A DNA stretch of 64,000 nucleotides from Onthophagus taurus (Eukaryota; Arthropoda; Insecta; Coleoptera; Scarabaeidae). A program made the position numbers and the translations under genes. Numbering within the stretch: position 1 is the first letter of the stretch; every line of letters starts with the position of its first letter. Under the pieces are notes generated by a model that had not been told where the DNA came from, ran no database searches, and saw only the letters and a program-made list of their open reading frames with translations. Of the stretch, positions 13,481 to 24,182 are shown piece after piece. The stretch lies in NCBI RefSeq assembly GCF_036711975.1, contig NC_091967.1:7316001-7380000 (forward strand), in the 5' to 3' direction.

Positions 13481-16400
13481 TTATCGAGCCGCTGCAAACA
13501 TATTTTGCTGTGAGACGTCGTTTTCAAAATCACTCCACGCATTATTTAATTCCATAAAAATTAGTTTCGCCATTTTTTCATTGTCACTTCCAGCTTGCTA
13601 CAAAAAGAATCATAATAAATCGTTACTTATTCTTTATTTTTCTTACTTTATCTGGATGTACAGCTATACATGCTTTTCTATAAGCCTTTTTAACATCTCC
13701 CGGACTCACCAACATGTGCATTTCACATTTTTGCCATTTACAACCTTCCCAGACGATGGTATGCATCGTACAAAGTAAGGCTCGAATATTACCCTTTTTA
13801 CCTTCAATCTAAAAATAACGGTAAGAAATCGATTATTAAATTTTTTTTTTCGTTAATTTACCCATTCTAAAATTTTTAATTTATCCGGATCCATATCTTT
13901 CGCAATTTCTTCTTTCCTCATTTCATTAATAGTTCTTGGGGCGTTATCTTTTTTAGCCGAAAACTGGTAACCTTGGGATCCTAATAAATCCCCAAAAATA
14001 TCACTCGGTTTCGATTGCTTATTACCTTTATTATCGTTTTTATTAAAAGCCGTATCAAAATGGGATCGGCTATAATCAGGCTTCGGTTCATTTGGGGACT
14101 TGGCGAAATGCTGAGGTGTTGTTTTTGGTGAAGCGGAATACTGTGGAGTTGTCGGTGGGGCTCTTTGCGGAGAATTATTGCCATTCGAAGCCAAATTCGA
14201 CGACGAACCCCAATTTAAATCATCAAATAACCCATTTCCGGATGAATTATTACCATTTTTTTGTTGAGCTTGAGCCGTATTAAAATGTTGTTGGCTAATA
14301 TTCAAAAAATCGTGAAGTATCTGTGCTTTACCATCTCTTATTTCATCTTTTGCGTCATGTCTAGACCAAGAACTTGTTCCGAATGGATCAAAAAGATCGT
14401 TTGTAGAAGCCGTTTGGGAAACAGAAGAACCGGATATAAACTCGGAAAAATTTGACGATGGATTTAAATCGCTTAATAAATCAAAATTTGTGCTTGGAGA
14501 TGGTCTTGGAGCGGAAACACCGGAAAACGAATTCAAATTTAATAAATCAACCGATTCTTCCAGACCCGGAAGCCCTTCATCTTCATCTTCAATTCTTTCT
14601 TCTTGAATTTCTTCGTGTTCTCGTTGAACTGAAGGCGGTGGAGGTCTGTTTGGTTTTGATTCAGGTTGTTTAACAACAGGGGGGATGTCACGATCTCGAG
14701 GAGGGCGACTAACTACACCAAAAAATAAGAATTCTTTTTATTACGAAGTAAAAAAAAGAGAAATTTACCAAAATTATCAACAACTTCCTCTTTTTCCATT
14801 TGGGTTGAAAATATCGTATCCGAAGAACGTTCGGTTTTATCAATAAACCAAGGAGATGGTTGGGAAGGTTTTCTTTCATTATCTGATACAAAAATAGTTA
14901 AAGAAACCACAAATTTGCCCGGATAATGATCTGGACTTTCCGCTAAATCATCCAATTCACTCCTTAAAAAGATTTTAAAGATTTCTTAAACATTTTAAGA
15001 TGTTATTACTTACTTTGTAAAGTTGAGACATGTTTCAGTTTCAGAAATGAACCCTGTATGAAATTGTATTTGGCAAATCTTTATTCCTGTTGCCTTTCCA
15101 TGTGTCATAACACCTCCAAGTATATTACGAGCATGATAAATTACTATACAAACATCTCCGCAAACTGTTATATTAACTGGGAGTACCACCTTTAAAATAT
15201 GTAAAAGAAATTTTTATTATTTAAAATTCAAATTTAATAAAAAAAGATATACGAATCATCTACGAGATGGCGCTAATTTATGAAATGTCAAAAAATATTA
15301 CAAATTTAAACAAATTGTACAGTATAATTACTAAACGACTTATTTATCATTTTATTTAATAATAATTGTAAGAAAAATATAAATAAAAATTCTTTAAAAA
15401 AGTTTAAACTAGAAATCATCTTTTAAACGTCAAAATAAAATCTAACCTCACTTTTTTCGCCAATGAATTTTTTTTCAATAATAATAAGCAAAATATGTTT
15501 AAGAAGTAATGTAACCGATTAATGCATCATATTTATTGCAAAAGCAACTTTGTAATAAAAATTCTTTAAAAAAGTTTAAACTAGAAATCACCTTTTAAAC
15601 GTCAAAATAAAATCTAACCTCACTTTTTTTCTCCAATAAATTGCTTTTTAAGTCATAGTTTTTCAATAATAATAAGCAAAATGAGTTTAAGAAGTAATGC
15701 ATCCGATTAATGCATGATCCTTATTCCAAAAGCAACTTTGATACATTCAGAAATCATTGACCGTCATTTAAGATTATAACTAACAGTTTATTTGTCTCCA
15801 CCTACCTTTCCTTCCATAACTGAATATAACTTCATACCATCATAATCTTGTAAGGTAGATAAAACAAGTCGATTTTCACTATAAATTTCAAAATATGGCC
15901 GGCATCCATCCCTATAAAATAAAAATTAATTAAAAAATAACGATTTTATATATTTATTGCCTAACAACGAAAGAAATAGGGTTGTAAAGGATTAAAAGGA
16001 AATGTTTTTTTTTTAGGAAAAACATACTTATATTTATTCCGTAAAATACCCAACCTGCTTTTAGTGAAGAGCGGCACCGGTTGCATTTGTATTGAGATCA
16101 AAGTTAACGGTTTATAATGCGGGTAAGAAGGTGGATTTTGAATGATGCTTGATAAATAATATAAATATCTATATTCGGATGCTCGTATGTTAGGTGGTTG
16201 TCTCTTAACGGCAAATAGTTGCAACCCATCTTCAGGAATATGATATAAACCGGCGTACATCATCACAGAACAAGCTAAAGTTGCTGATGTTGCTTTTCCA
16301 TCCTAAAAAAGAAATAATAAGAGACCCATAATGAAATCAATTAAATTACTTACGGTACAATGAATAACACAAACATTACGGCTATCGCCAGATAAATACT

Positions 16401-19400
16401 GATAGATATCTTCACACATTTGATACAGGGCGTTTAATAAAGGCGCATGAAAATGATCCGGGTACGCAAAACTGCAATCGACGACACGTGCAGGTCCAAA
16501 TTTCGCCACATAACTTTTTCCAGATACGTTATAAACCGAATATTTATTGTTTGGGTGTCGACTATCTAAATACATACGAACATCGTCGATGTGATTAGCA
16601 CGATAGGCCGATTCGATTCCTTCCGATGGATGTGGCATAACGACAATTCTCGACGTTATGTAGCTTATATCAAGATCTGTACGAGCTATCGTTCTAAAAC
16701 AATAAAAATAATTAAAATTCTTATTAAGATATAAGATATGAGTGAATTACTGTTGCATGGTTTGCATAACTTTCGAACTGGTATCTTTAAGATTTTTCAA
16801 AAAGCTCCCTGCGCCTCCTTTTATTGATGAAAACAAACTGGAACTATAATAAGATTGCTTTTGGTCTGGTGGTAAATGAGGTTGTCTTGCTTGTAATGGT
16901 GGAGGACTATTTTGGAGGTTCTATAAAAAAAAGAAATTAATTAATTATACCAACAGGTAGATTAGCACAAAAACCAATGACATGTAACGTTGGTATTCCA
17001 TTTTTGCTTTATTTATAGTAAATAATCTTAACAGAAGCGAATGTTGAATATCTAAAGGTTTATCAAAATACGGATCGGGTTTATTTGTATCAGTAAGTTG
17101 GATTATGATAAAAATCGAAGATTAAATTTAATTCAACGTTCAGTATAAAAATATTGTTGGTGAACTTTAGTTAAATACAAAATATACAACAATCTAGCGC
17201 TGAGTAACAAGTAAAACAAGTTTAGATATAATTCAAGAATCATCATGTCGCTTAAAAATCGACAATTTTTTTTTAATCGACGGGAAATCACTTAATTAAG
17301 CTTCAAGGTTTAGCCGTGTGTCTCTTAAGACAGCTAAACCTGAATGTTTCTAGTTCTAATGTTAGTTTTAGTGAGAGTGGTAGGTAGCGCTAGTTAGCAT
17401 AAGATCATTATGTTGCATATTGGGCGTCTTCAGACGCACGGCTAAACCGGAATATTTCTAGTTCTAGTGTTAGTTCTAGTTTTACACTAACAATATCACT
17501 AGAACTAACACAAGACCTAAAAGCATTCGGGTTTACCCGTCTTGAGAGACGTGGGGCTAAATCGGAATGTTTCTAGTTCTAGATCTAATGTTAGTTCTAG
17601 TATTAACACAGAGTCTATTAATACACAGTCTATGACAGGTAGTCAGTCGTTATGCATCGAAAGCCTAAGAAAAACAAGGGTGTTTCATCAGAAAATATAC
17701 GTTTTAATCTCACCTACTTTAGTGAAAATAACTTGACTTTTAAGTTTATCAGATTGATTTTGTGCATGGCTATAAAATAAACAATTTGTAGGTTAGGTGT
17801 TGACCGGTTTAATAGGAATATGCAAAGTTAACATTGCTTGTGACGTCACATCGAAACTTTAATGCGATTTTTCGGTATGTTCCACACTTTTCCGCACTTT
17901 CTTTTTATTTTTTACGTGTTTTTTGGGTCATTTCACATTGATTTAAAAAAATCGTCGATTTTTAAGCCACATGACGATTCTTGAATTTTTCCCAGGTTTA
18001 TCTATGAACATGGAATAGAACAACTTGGGGAACAACCCGATTTTGATTCCATTATATCGAGGTTTTATTACTGTAGTTACATTTTTTATGGTTGTTTTGG
18101 TTATGTTCAAAAATTTAGGTTACATAATTTTCAATCACAATTAAGAATCACTCAAATTTGACACAAAACATTTAACATAATGATTTTAAAAAAGTTATTA
18201 TTCACAACTTTACTTGTATTACCTCTATTTAAGTTATACATGTTTGAAAACACCACACAATCTAACACAAACAGCACTACAAACGCAATTGAAAAGAAAT
18301 CAGAAAATAAAAATCAAACTTTAACATCTCCAATTGATGAACATATCATATCTCGTGAATCAACCTGCGATTTTAAAAACTATTCTTATTACACTGAAAT
18401 AAGTGGAAATACTCAGTCTGGACGAAGATTATGTGGCGGTGCGATTCTAACCTATTCAATTGTAATAACAAGCGGTCAATGTTGTAATGGAATGAGTGAA
18501 GATTCTGTTACGATTTACTTCGGATTCGACGATAATAATTACCAGTTGAAACGTAAAACTTCCAAAATCGAAATTCATCCATACATCGCAACTTTAGACC
18601 CCACACGAGCAGATTTGACAATTTACGACGCTTGTCTTTTAACTTTAGACTCACCAGTTGATTTAGGCGAAAAATTTCAAACTGTGCATATTGGAAGTGT
18701 CGATACAATGCGTGAATTATTAAATAACAGCAGCTTGATGGTAGAAATTGTTGGATATGGATTACAATACACCTCAGGTAGTAAACCACACAATGAGAAT
18801 CCAATAATTTTTCATTGTGATAAATCGAATATAATGCCATCGAATCAATGTGGATTCAGTAAGGCGAGTTGTGATGGAAATTTTTTATTTTGTACTGGTT
18901 CAAATAACGTTTATTTAGGGAGTCCAGTTGTGTACCAGAATTTATTGGTTGGATTAATATCGTTTGAAGGAACCGATATTATGTATCATTTGAGAATTGA
19001 TACAATTCAACAGTGGTTAGAAAAAGAAGGTGTGACAAGTTTTGGTTGGAAAAGAATTGAATCGGTAAATAATGCGTTTTTACTTATAACGTTATTAAGA
19101 TTTTTGATCTAATCAATAATAAAATTTTCATCTCATTTTGAGATGTGATTAAATCAATTGAAATCTTTTTATTACTTACGGGTGGTGGAGGTCTTTGCGG
19201 CTGTTGTAAATTTCCATTTTTAGCAGAACCCACCCCATTATCAACAGAATCTCCAACGTTTGTAGGAGGCTCCTTTTTTATTTTTAAAGGTGCTTTAATG
19301 TCGTACCCGCGACTTTCCGCAATGGAAGCTGTTCTTTCCAATAAACAAGCTATCGTTAATCTTCTTTCTGGATCAACTTGAAAACATCCCTCTAAAAAAA

Positions 19401-20574
19401 TATTTTAAGGATTTAATTAATAAAATATTTATCATTAAAATCTTACTAATTATATCAAGAAAACATGCATATTTTTGATCTTGCGGCACTGTATATTTTC
19501 CGTTGATTATCCTCAACTTAGCCCCATCTTCAAACGGGTGCTTCATAAAACACAAGGTGTATAAAATACATCCTAACGCCCAAATATCTACTGGAGGGCC
19601 AACAAAATAATCACTCCATGTATCTACCATTTCCGGGGCTCTATACATAGGTGTTGTAAATCTAGCTAACTATTTTTTGAATAAATTTAAAAATAATAAT
19701 CAATACATTACTATTTAATCTATATAAAATATAAAATCTCACATTTTCTTCAAGTGTAGATCGTTGATGAGATGACCAATTATCGTTTGGTTTAAAAACT
19801 TCCGTTGTAGCAGAACCAAAATCACATAATTTAACACATCCATCTTTAGCGAGAAGTAAATTTTCAATTTTCAAATCTCTGTGTATTATTGGGTCTCGTT
19901 GATTGTGCATATGCGCAACAGCCTGACAAATTTGATAAAATAGCTGACATACTATATCTGGTTCGAACGCTGTAGTCCTCGATTGTAATATTTCCACCAA
20001 AGTTTCTTAAAATAAAAAATAATCAAAAAAATTCTTCTAACCTCACATTAATTAGACCTGTCATTTTTGACAGTTAAAATAATTTTAATTTTTACCTGGA
20101 CATAATTCAGTGATGATTAAAAATTCATGTGGAGTAATTGAACCATTTTCTATATAAGTAGCAGTTAAGAAATGAATAATATTATTATGACCACTTAATT
20201 TTTTTAAAATATTAATTTCTCTAAGTGCATTTTGTTTAGATTCTTCATCGCAAGCTAAAATGCGCTAGAACAAAAACACTTTGTTTTAATAAAAGGGCCT
20301 AAAACATTTATAATATCTTACTTTGACTGCGTACTCCCGACTGGATAGGATATCTTGGGCAACGTAAACGATTGCAAAACCGCCTTGGAACCGTAAGAAA
20401 ACGTAAAGACACAAAGAAAAAAGTAAAATCAATAGACTTACCTTCGGCTATAACCCGTTTTACCTTCAATTTAACGTTGGAAATTTCGAGTATTTGCCCC
20501 ACGAAGTTATTTTCTGATTGATTATTGCTCGGTTGGCTAAAATAACCCAGCGCTGATTGAAATATTCCACTCAT
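13481..20574 (-). CDS. aux: Auxilin / cyclin-G-associated kinase (GAK)
   Basis: Fifteen exons, high to low: 20574-20442, 20383-20322, 20264-20096, 20005-19743, 19669-19447, 19391-19180, 16920-16751, 16693-16354, 16302-16055, 15911-15806, 15189-15014, 14962-14769, 14712-13862, 13808-13647, 13597-13481; about 1141 residues. In order: a Ser/Thr kinase (Ark/NAK family; [27 protein letters not shown]); a PTEN-like domain whose signature loop is HCTDGKATS, without the catalytic Arg, as in auxilins; a C2 domain; a long linker with DPF and LLNLN-like clathrin/AP2 motifs; and a C-terminal J domain with HPDK. It recruits Hsc70 to uncoat clathrin vesicles and phosphorylates adaptors. An in-frame alternative donor in exon 9 (16028) would add nine residues. 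Intron 6 holds another gene on the opposite strand. The upstream region is shared with BBIP1. Confidence 0.93.
15378..15746. repeat. Tandem duplication in auxilin intron 10
   Basis: Two similar units (about 15378-15552 and 15553-15746) each contain TTCTTTAAAAAAGTTTAAAC, then TTTTAAACGTCAAAATAAAA, AACCTCACTTTTTT, CAATAATAATAAGCAAAAT and GATTAATGCAT, in the same order. Differences are point changes plus a short insertion in the second unit. No frame is conserved. Confidence 0.75.
17177..17640. repeat. CTAG-rich fold-back repeat, copy B (several arms)
   Basis: Arms with AAAATATACAACAATCTAG at 17177, GGTTTAGCCGTGTGTCTCTT near 17309 and TAGTTCTAGTGTTAGTT words up to 17640 are arranged head to tail and head to head. 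The block lies in auxilin intron 6 between a pair of ~42-bp inverted repeats (17232-17273 and 17944-17987). Confidence 0.65.
17232..17987. repeat. Inverted repeat pair bounding a 0.75-kb block
   Basis: TCAAGAATCATCATGT at 17232 and its reverse complement near 17970-17987, each followed inward by GCTTAAAAATCGACnATTTT, form ~42-bp arms with a few mismatches. They enclose CTAG repeats and unrelated AT-rich DNA. It could be a larger TIR element. No clean target duplication is visible. Confidence 0.5.
18013..18073. mobile_element. Pogo-type MITE end
   Basis: ATATCGAGGTTTTATTACTG followed by TA matches, in reverse, the terminus of the element at 12760. The adjacent CAACTTGGGGAA and TTTTGATTCCAT resemble its interior (ACAACTCGGGGAA, TTGGATTCAAT). 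The other end is not found nearby, so this is a partial copy. Confidence 0.45.
18180..19112 (+). CDS. Inactive trypsin-like serine protease homologue, nested in auxilin intron 6
   Basis: One exon codes 310 residues on the strand opposite to auxilin. The N-terminus [17 protein letters not shown] looks like a signal peptide; a Ser/Thr/Asn-rich stretch to about residue 60 follows, then a chymotrypsin-fold domain. [18 protein letters not shown] aligns with the family's CGGxLI...AAHC block but has Gln for the catalytic His. YDACLLTL fits the Asp region, and the Ser site reads GSPVV instead of GDSGGP. It is therefore a non-catalytic homologue. The last residues ([13 protein letters not shown]) are hydrophobic, compatible with a lipid-anchor signal or membrane hook. 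Function unknown; such homologues often act in immunity or as ligands. AATAAAA follows the stop closely. Lack of introns suggests retro-duplication, which is inference. Confidence 0.8.
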   Translation: MILKKLLFTTLLVLPLFKLYMFENTTQSNTNSTTNAIEKKSENKNQTLTSPIDEHIISRESTCDFKNYSYYTEISGNTQSGRRLCGGAILTYSIVITSGQCCNGMSEDSVTIYFGFDDNNYQLKRKTSKIEIHPYIATLDPTRADLTIYDACLLTLDSPVDLGEKFQTVHIGSVDTMRELLNNSSLMVEIVGYGLQYTSGSKPHNENPIIFHCDKSNIMPSNQCGFSKASCDGNFLFCTGSNNVYLGSPVVYQNLLVGLISFEGTDIMYHLRIDTIQQWLEKEGVTSFGWKRIESVNNAFLLITLLRFLI

Positions 20575-20983
20575 TTTCAAGCTGTTTTAATACACGAAGA
20601 AGAACATGTTTTGACTTTTTTTGAGAGATGACCCCACCGTGTAGTTATTTCCGCATTTTAAGGTTGGTATTGCATAAACGATAACCTCCCACTTACAAAT
20701 CAATAAATAATTTACACAATTTATTCAAAACTCTTACTATTATAAATGAATCAATATTATTCATAATTAAATCATGACCATAAGTTAATAATTAAATTAT
20801 CAAAGGAAATTGTTATCGGTTTATTTCTAGTGACTTTCCATGTTGTATTGTTGTCTATTGATTTCCGTAGAAATTTTGACAGTTGTCATCTACGTCAACT
20901 TGATAACACGTTAATTGATTCGATACACGACGGATTTTTTAATTAAAATTTTAACGTAGACATGAGTCGATTTCATCTAAAAG
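20575..20983. promoter_or_regulatory. Shared upstream region of auxilin (-) and BBIP1-LMBRD2 (+)
   Basis: The two start codons are 409 bases apart on opposite strands, so both promoters must lie here. No TATA box is obvious on either strand. Confidence 0.6.
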
Positions 20984-20997
20984 ATGTCCGAAAATGA
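20962..20997 (+). promoter_or_regulatory. Upstream ORF overlapping the BBIP1 start
   Basis: ATG at 20962 opens an 11-codon frame that ends at TGA 20995-20997, past the BBIP1 ATG at 20984 and in a different frame. Ribosomes that translate it would skip the BBIP1 start, and some could reinitiate downstream. It matters only if transcription starts upstream of 20962. Confidence 0.45.
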
Positions 20998-21172
20998 TTT
21001 GAAACCGATAGTACCAAAGACCGGCCAGTTATTAATAGAAAATCCCGAAGAATTGGTTCTGTGCAAACCCCGATTGATACCGCTTAAGAGTTACACTTTG
21101 GAAAAATTGGAGAAAATGCAAAAAGAAGCTATTAAAACATTACATGAAATTAAAGAGAATCAAAATAACTAA
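20984..21172 (+). CDS. BBIP1: BBSome-interacting protein 1 (BBIP1/BBIP10)
   Basis: A 62-residue single-exon frame. The blocks PKTGQL, LCKPRLIPLKS and TLEKLEKM match the conserved core of BBIP1, the small BBSome subunit needed for BBSome assembly and ciliary membrane traffic. Human BBIP1 has PKQGQL, LCKPKLLPLKS and TLEKLEKM at the same spacing (from memory). The protein is a little shorter than the human one, lacking part of the N-terminus. Its stop is only six bases before the ATG of LMBRD2, so no separate promoter or polyadenylation signal fits between them. In insects, ciliary proteins act mainly in sensory neurons and sperm. Confidence 0.85.
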   Translation: MSENDLKPIVPKTGQLLIENPEELVLCKPRLIPLKSYTLEKLEKMQKEAIKTLHEIKENQNN

Positions 21173-21178
21173 ATCAAA

Positions 21179-24100
21179 ATGCATTACGGACCTTTAATTT
21201 CAAAACTTTTAATCTCCTTTGTAATTGCCTCTGGAGTTCTTTACAGATATGGAAATTGGTTTAGACATCATGTAATTGTTACGCTAACTGTTTTATTGGC
21301 CTGGTATTTTAGCTTTTCAATTATTTTTGCTTTACCACTTGATGTAATATCTGTAAGTCTTTAAAAATAAGGTTAAGAAAAGTTTTAATTTTATTGTTTG
21401 TGTTGTAGACAGTTTATAGGCAATGTCAAGAAGAAAATAGTCATAATTTAGATGAATTAAATGTTAATAATACTAGTAAAAATGATAGTGTGAATTGTTT
21501 AGAGCCTTGGAGCAATGTGCCTGAGCAGGTTTTCCCAAATTTGTGGAGAACTGTGTATTGGTCTGTTCAATGTTTAACTTGGTAAATAAGAGATTAATTA
21601 ATTTTTATCTTAGTTTGAGAAATAAATTCTTTATTTTTTTAGGGTTGTGATGCCTATGATGCAATCTTATATAAAAGCTGGAAATTTTACAATAAAAGGA
21701 AAACTAAAATCAGCTTTTATCGATAACGCCATTTACTATGGATCCTATTTATTAATTTGTGGTGTGTTGTTGGTGTATTTAGCATTTAAACCTGGAATAC
21801 AGTTAGATCGGTAGTATTTTTAAACCAATATTTAATTAATGATTAATAATTACTTTTTGATTAGTTATAAATTAAAGGCTATAGCTTCTTCTGCTAGTAA
21901 TACATGGGGATTGTTCCTTTTAGTCTTATTGTTAGGCTACGCCTTAGTTCAAGTACCACGTAGTTTATGGAATAATTCGAATTATTCCTACGTTTTAAAT
22001 CATGCATATTTTAAAGCGGCTAAATTAAGTTCAGATAAAGCGGAAGCTGAAGAAAGTGTCGATGATGTTCTTGAGGTAATAAATTAAGCAATAAATACTG
22101 AATTACTTACTTATATTTGCAGTCTTTACAAGCAATGTCCGTTGCGGTGAAACCCGGACATTCTTTACATCCATATTTGGAAACTATTTTGCAAAAAATT
22201 CCTGTTGAATTAAAAGAAAGAATGAATCGGCGCTTATTACCAGATGATACACCTACCGATTGTCCTAGCGAAAAGGGATTCATTAGAATCCATAAACAGG
22301 TTAAAAAATTATTAATATTTTAAAACGTCAAATTTGACAGGTTTGATTATAACCTCAAAATTATTTTAGGTTATTAAATCTTTGCAAGTGTTACAAAGAA
22401 CGGAAACTCAATGGAATTTGTTGGTGGAAAAAATTTTCGAGTTAGAGGATACAATGAAAAATTTAAATTCGCGGGATAAATCGTTCAAGCATACTTTTGA
22501 TAGGAAACGTAATCGTTTTATCCGAATTTTTTATAATTCTGTGATTGGTAAATAATTGGGAAATAGATAAAAATAATTTTTGTAATTCGCGACGGTAATG
22601 ACAGCTATTACAGTACTCTAACGGGTGCTCTAATGAGATTTTAGTAATATTTTATGGAACCAGTTCAAGTTATGATGTGAGGTTTGAATTGACAATTAGA
22701 AATTGTCAAATTTCTATTTTCAAGTGTTACGGTGTTACCAACTGCTGCATACCTATTTCCCTACATTGTCAAAATTTATTTTATTTTTGTTAAAAAAAAG
22801 GATAAAAACGCGAATTACAAAAAATAGCATAAAAAACACGTTTCATAAGACTTAGCACTCATTCCCTAAAAAACTCGTTTTTAAACTTGAATTTGTGCGT
22901 CTTACGAGTTTTTTAATATACTATTATAAAAATCCTTATTTTTAGAGTGGTATTGGAAATGTTTCTTTTACACATACTACAAAAAGATTCTTGCAGTTCT
23001 TGCTGGAATTTTATCTGTTGCTGTTGTTTGGTCGGAAGTGACTTTTTTTAGCAAACAACCACCGTTGTCTATTTTTGCGATTATGGTCGATGTCGCTAAA
23101 AGAAAATATGATTATTTTTTAATTGAGGTACTATTAATTTACTTCAATTTTAAAAATTAATGTTATCATTTTAGGTTTTATCAACAACGGTTATTTTATA
23201 TCTTTGTTACTGCGCTTATTCGACAGTTTTAAAGATAAAACTTTTAAATCTTTATTATTTAGCTCCGCACCACCAAACTAACGAATATAGTTTAATTTTT
23301 TCTGGGATGATGTTAAGCAGATTAACTCCACCTTTATGTTTAAACTTTTTGGGCTTAATTCATATGGATAGTCATATTATTAAAAAACAAGTTTTAGAGA
23401 CTCACTATACACAGGTAATAATAAATTCATAAAACAAAAATTTGTTAAAAAATGTTTTTTGGTTAGATTATGGGTCACATGGACGTTATTGCTATAATAT
23501 CCGATGGTTTTAACGTGTATTTTCCTATGGCGATTTTAGGATTTTGCCTAGCGACTTATTTTAGTATTGGATCGAGAATTTTATCCATGTTGGGATTTCA
23601 CCAATTTTTAGGGGATGATGAAATGACTATTGATTTAATTAATGATGGAAGAGAATTACTTAAAAGAGGTATTCATAAGATTACCTATTTTATTAAATTT
23701 GATTATTAATTTTTTTTGATTTAGAAAAACGTAAGCGACAACGTATTGAAGAATCAATGAGTCGTCGTAGGGAATTACAAGAACGTTTTCCAGGAAATCG
23801 ATTCAGAAATAGGAGCAGTACAGATACAAGTTAATTATAAAATACTTTGTATAATTAAATTGTTATTAAATTTTATTGTTTAATAGTTCGTATTAGAGAA
23901 GATTTGAGTGAATCAACACACACTAATTTACTAAGAAATCATGATAACGTGGATTCCTATGATGGAACTCGCTTTCAAATGGAGGTTGATGATGTAGATA
24001 CAAGATTTCCACCGGATTTATCGCAAGATATTGATTCACGGTTTGGTATAAGCACCAGGAGTATTATAAATGAAAGATATGATAGTTCAACGGAATTAGA

Positions 24101-24182
24101 ACCGAACTTCATTGATACTTATCAACTTAATAATAGAGATAGAGTAGGTGCACCTCCTAGAGGCATTTTCGATGACGTTTAA
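21179..24182 (+). CDS. LMBRD2: LMBR1 domain-containing protein 2 (LMBRD2)
   Basis: Eleven exons: 21179-21352, 21409-21581, 21643-21810, 21865-22075, 22123-22299, 22370-22547, 22946-23127, 23175-23414, 23467-23668, 23725-23829, 23887-24182; 701 residues, close to the family length. It is a multi-pass membrane protein: hydrophobic segments in the first exon, around [38 protein letters not shown], then four more after residue 390. Conserved LMBR1 features include [14 protein letters not shown] and the charged [12 protein letters not shown] loop. The last 150 residues are a charged cytosolic tail. Family members are linked to GPCR signalling and lipocalin-receptor-like topology; the precise role is unclear. 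It appears to be the second cistron after BBIP1. AATAAA lies near 24283. Confidence 0.92.
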
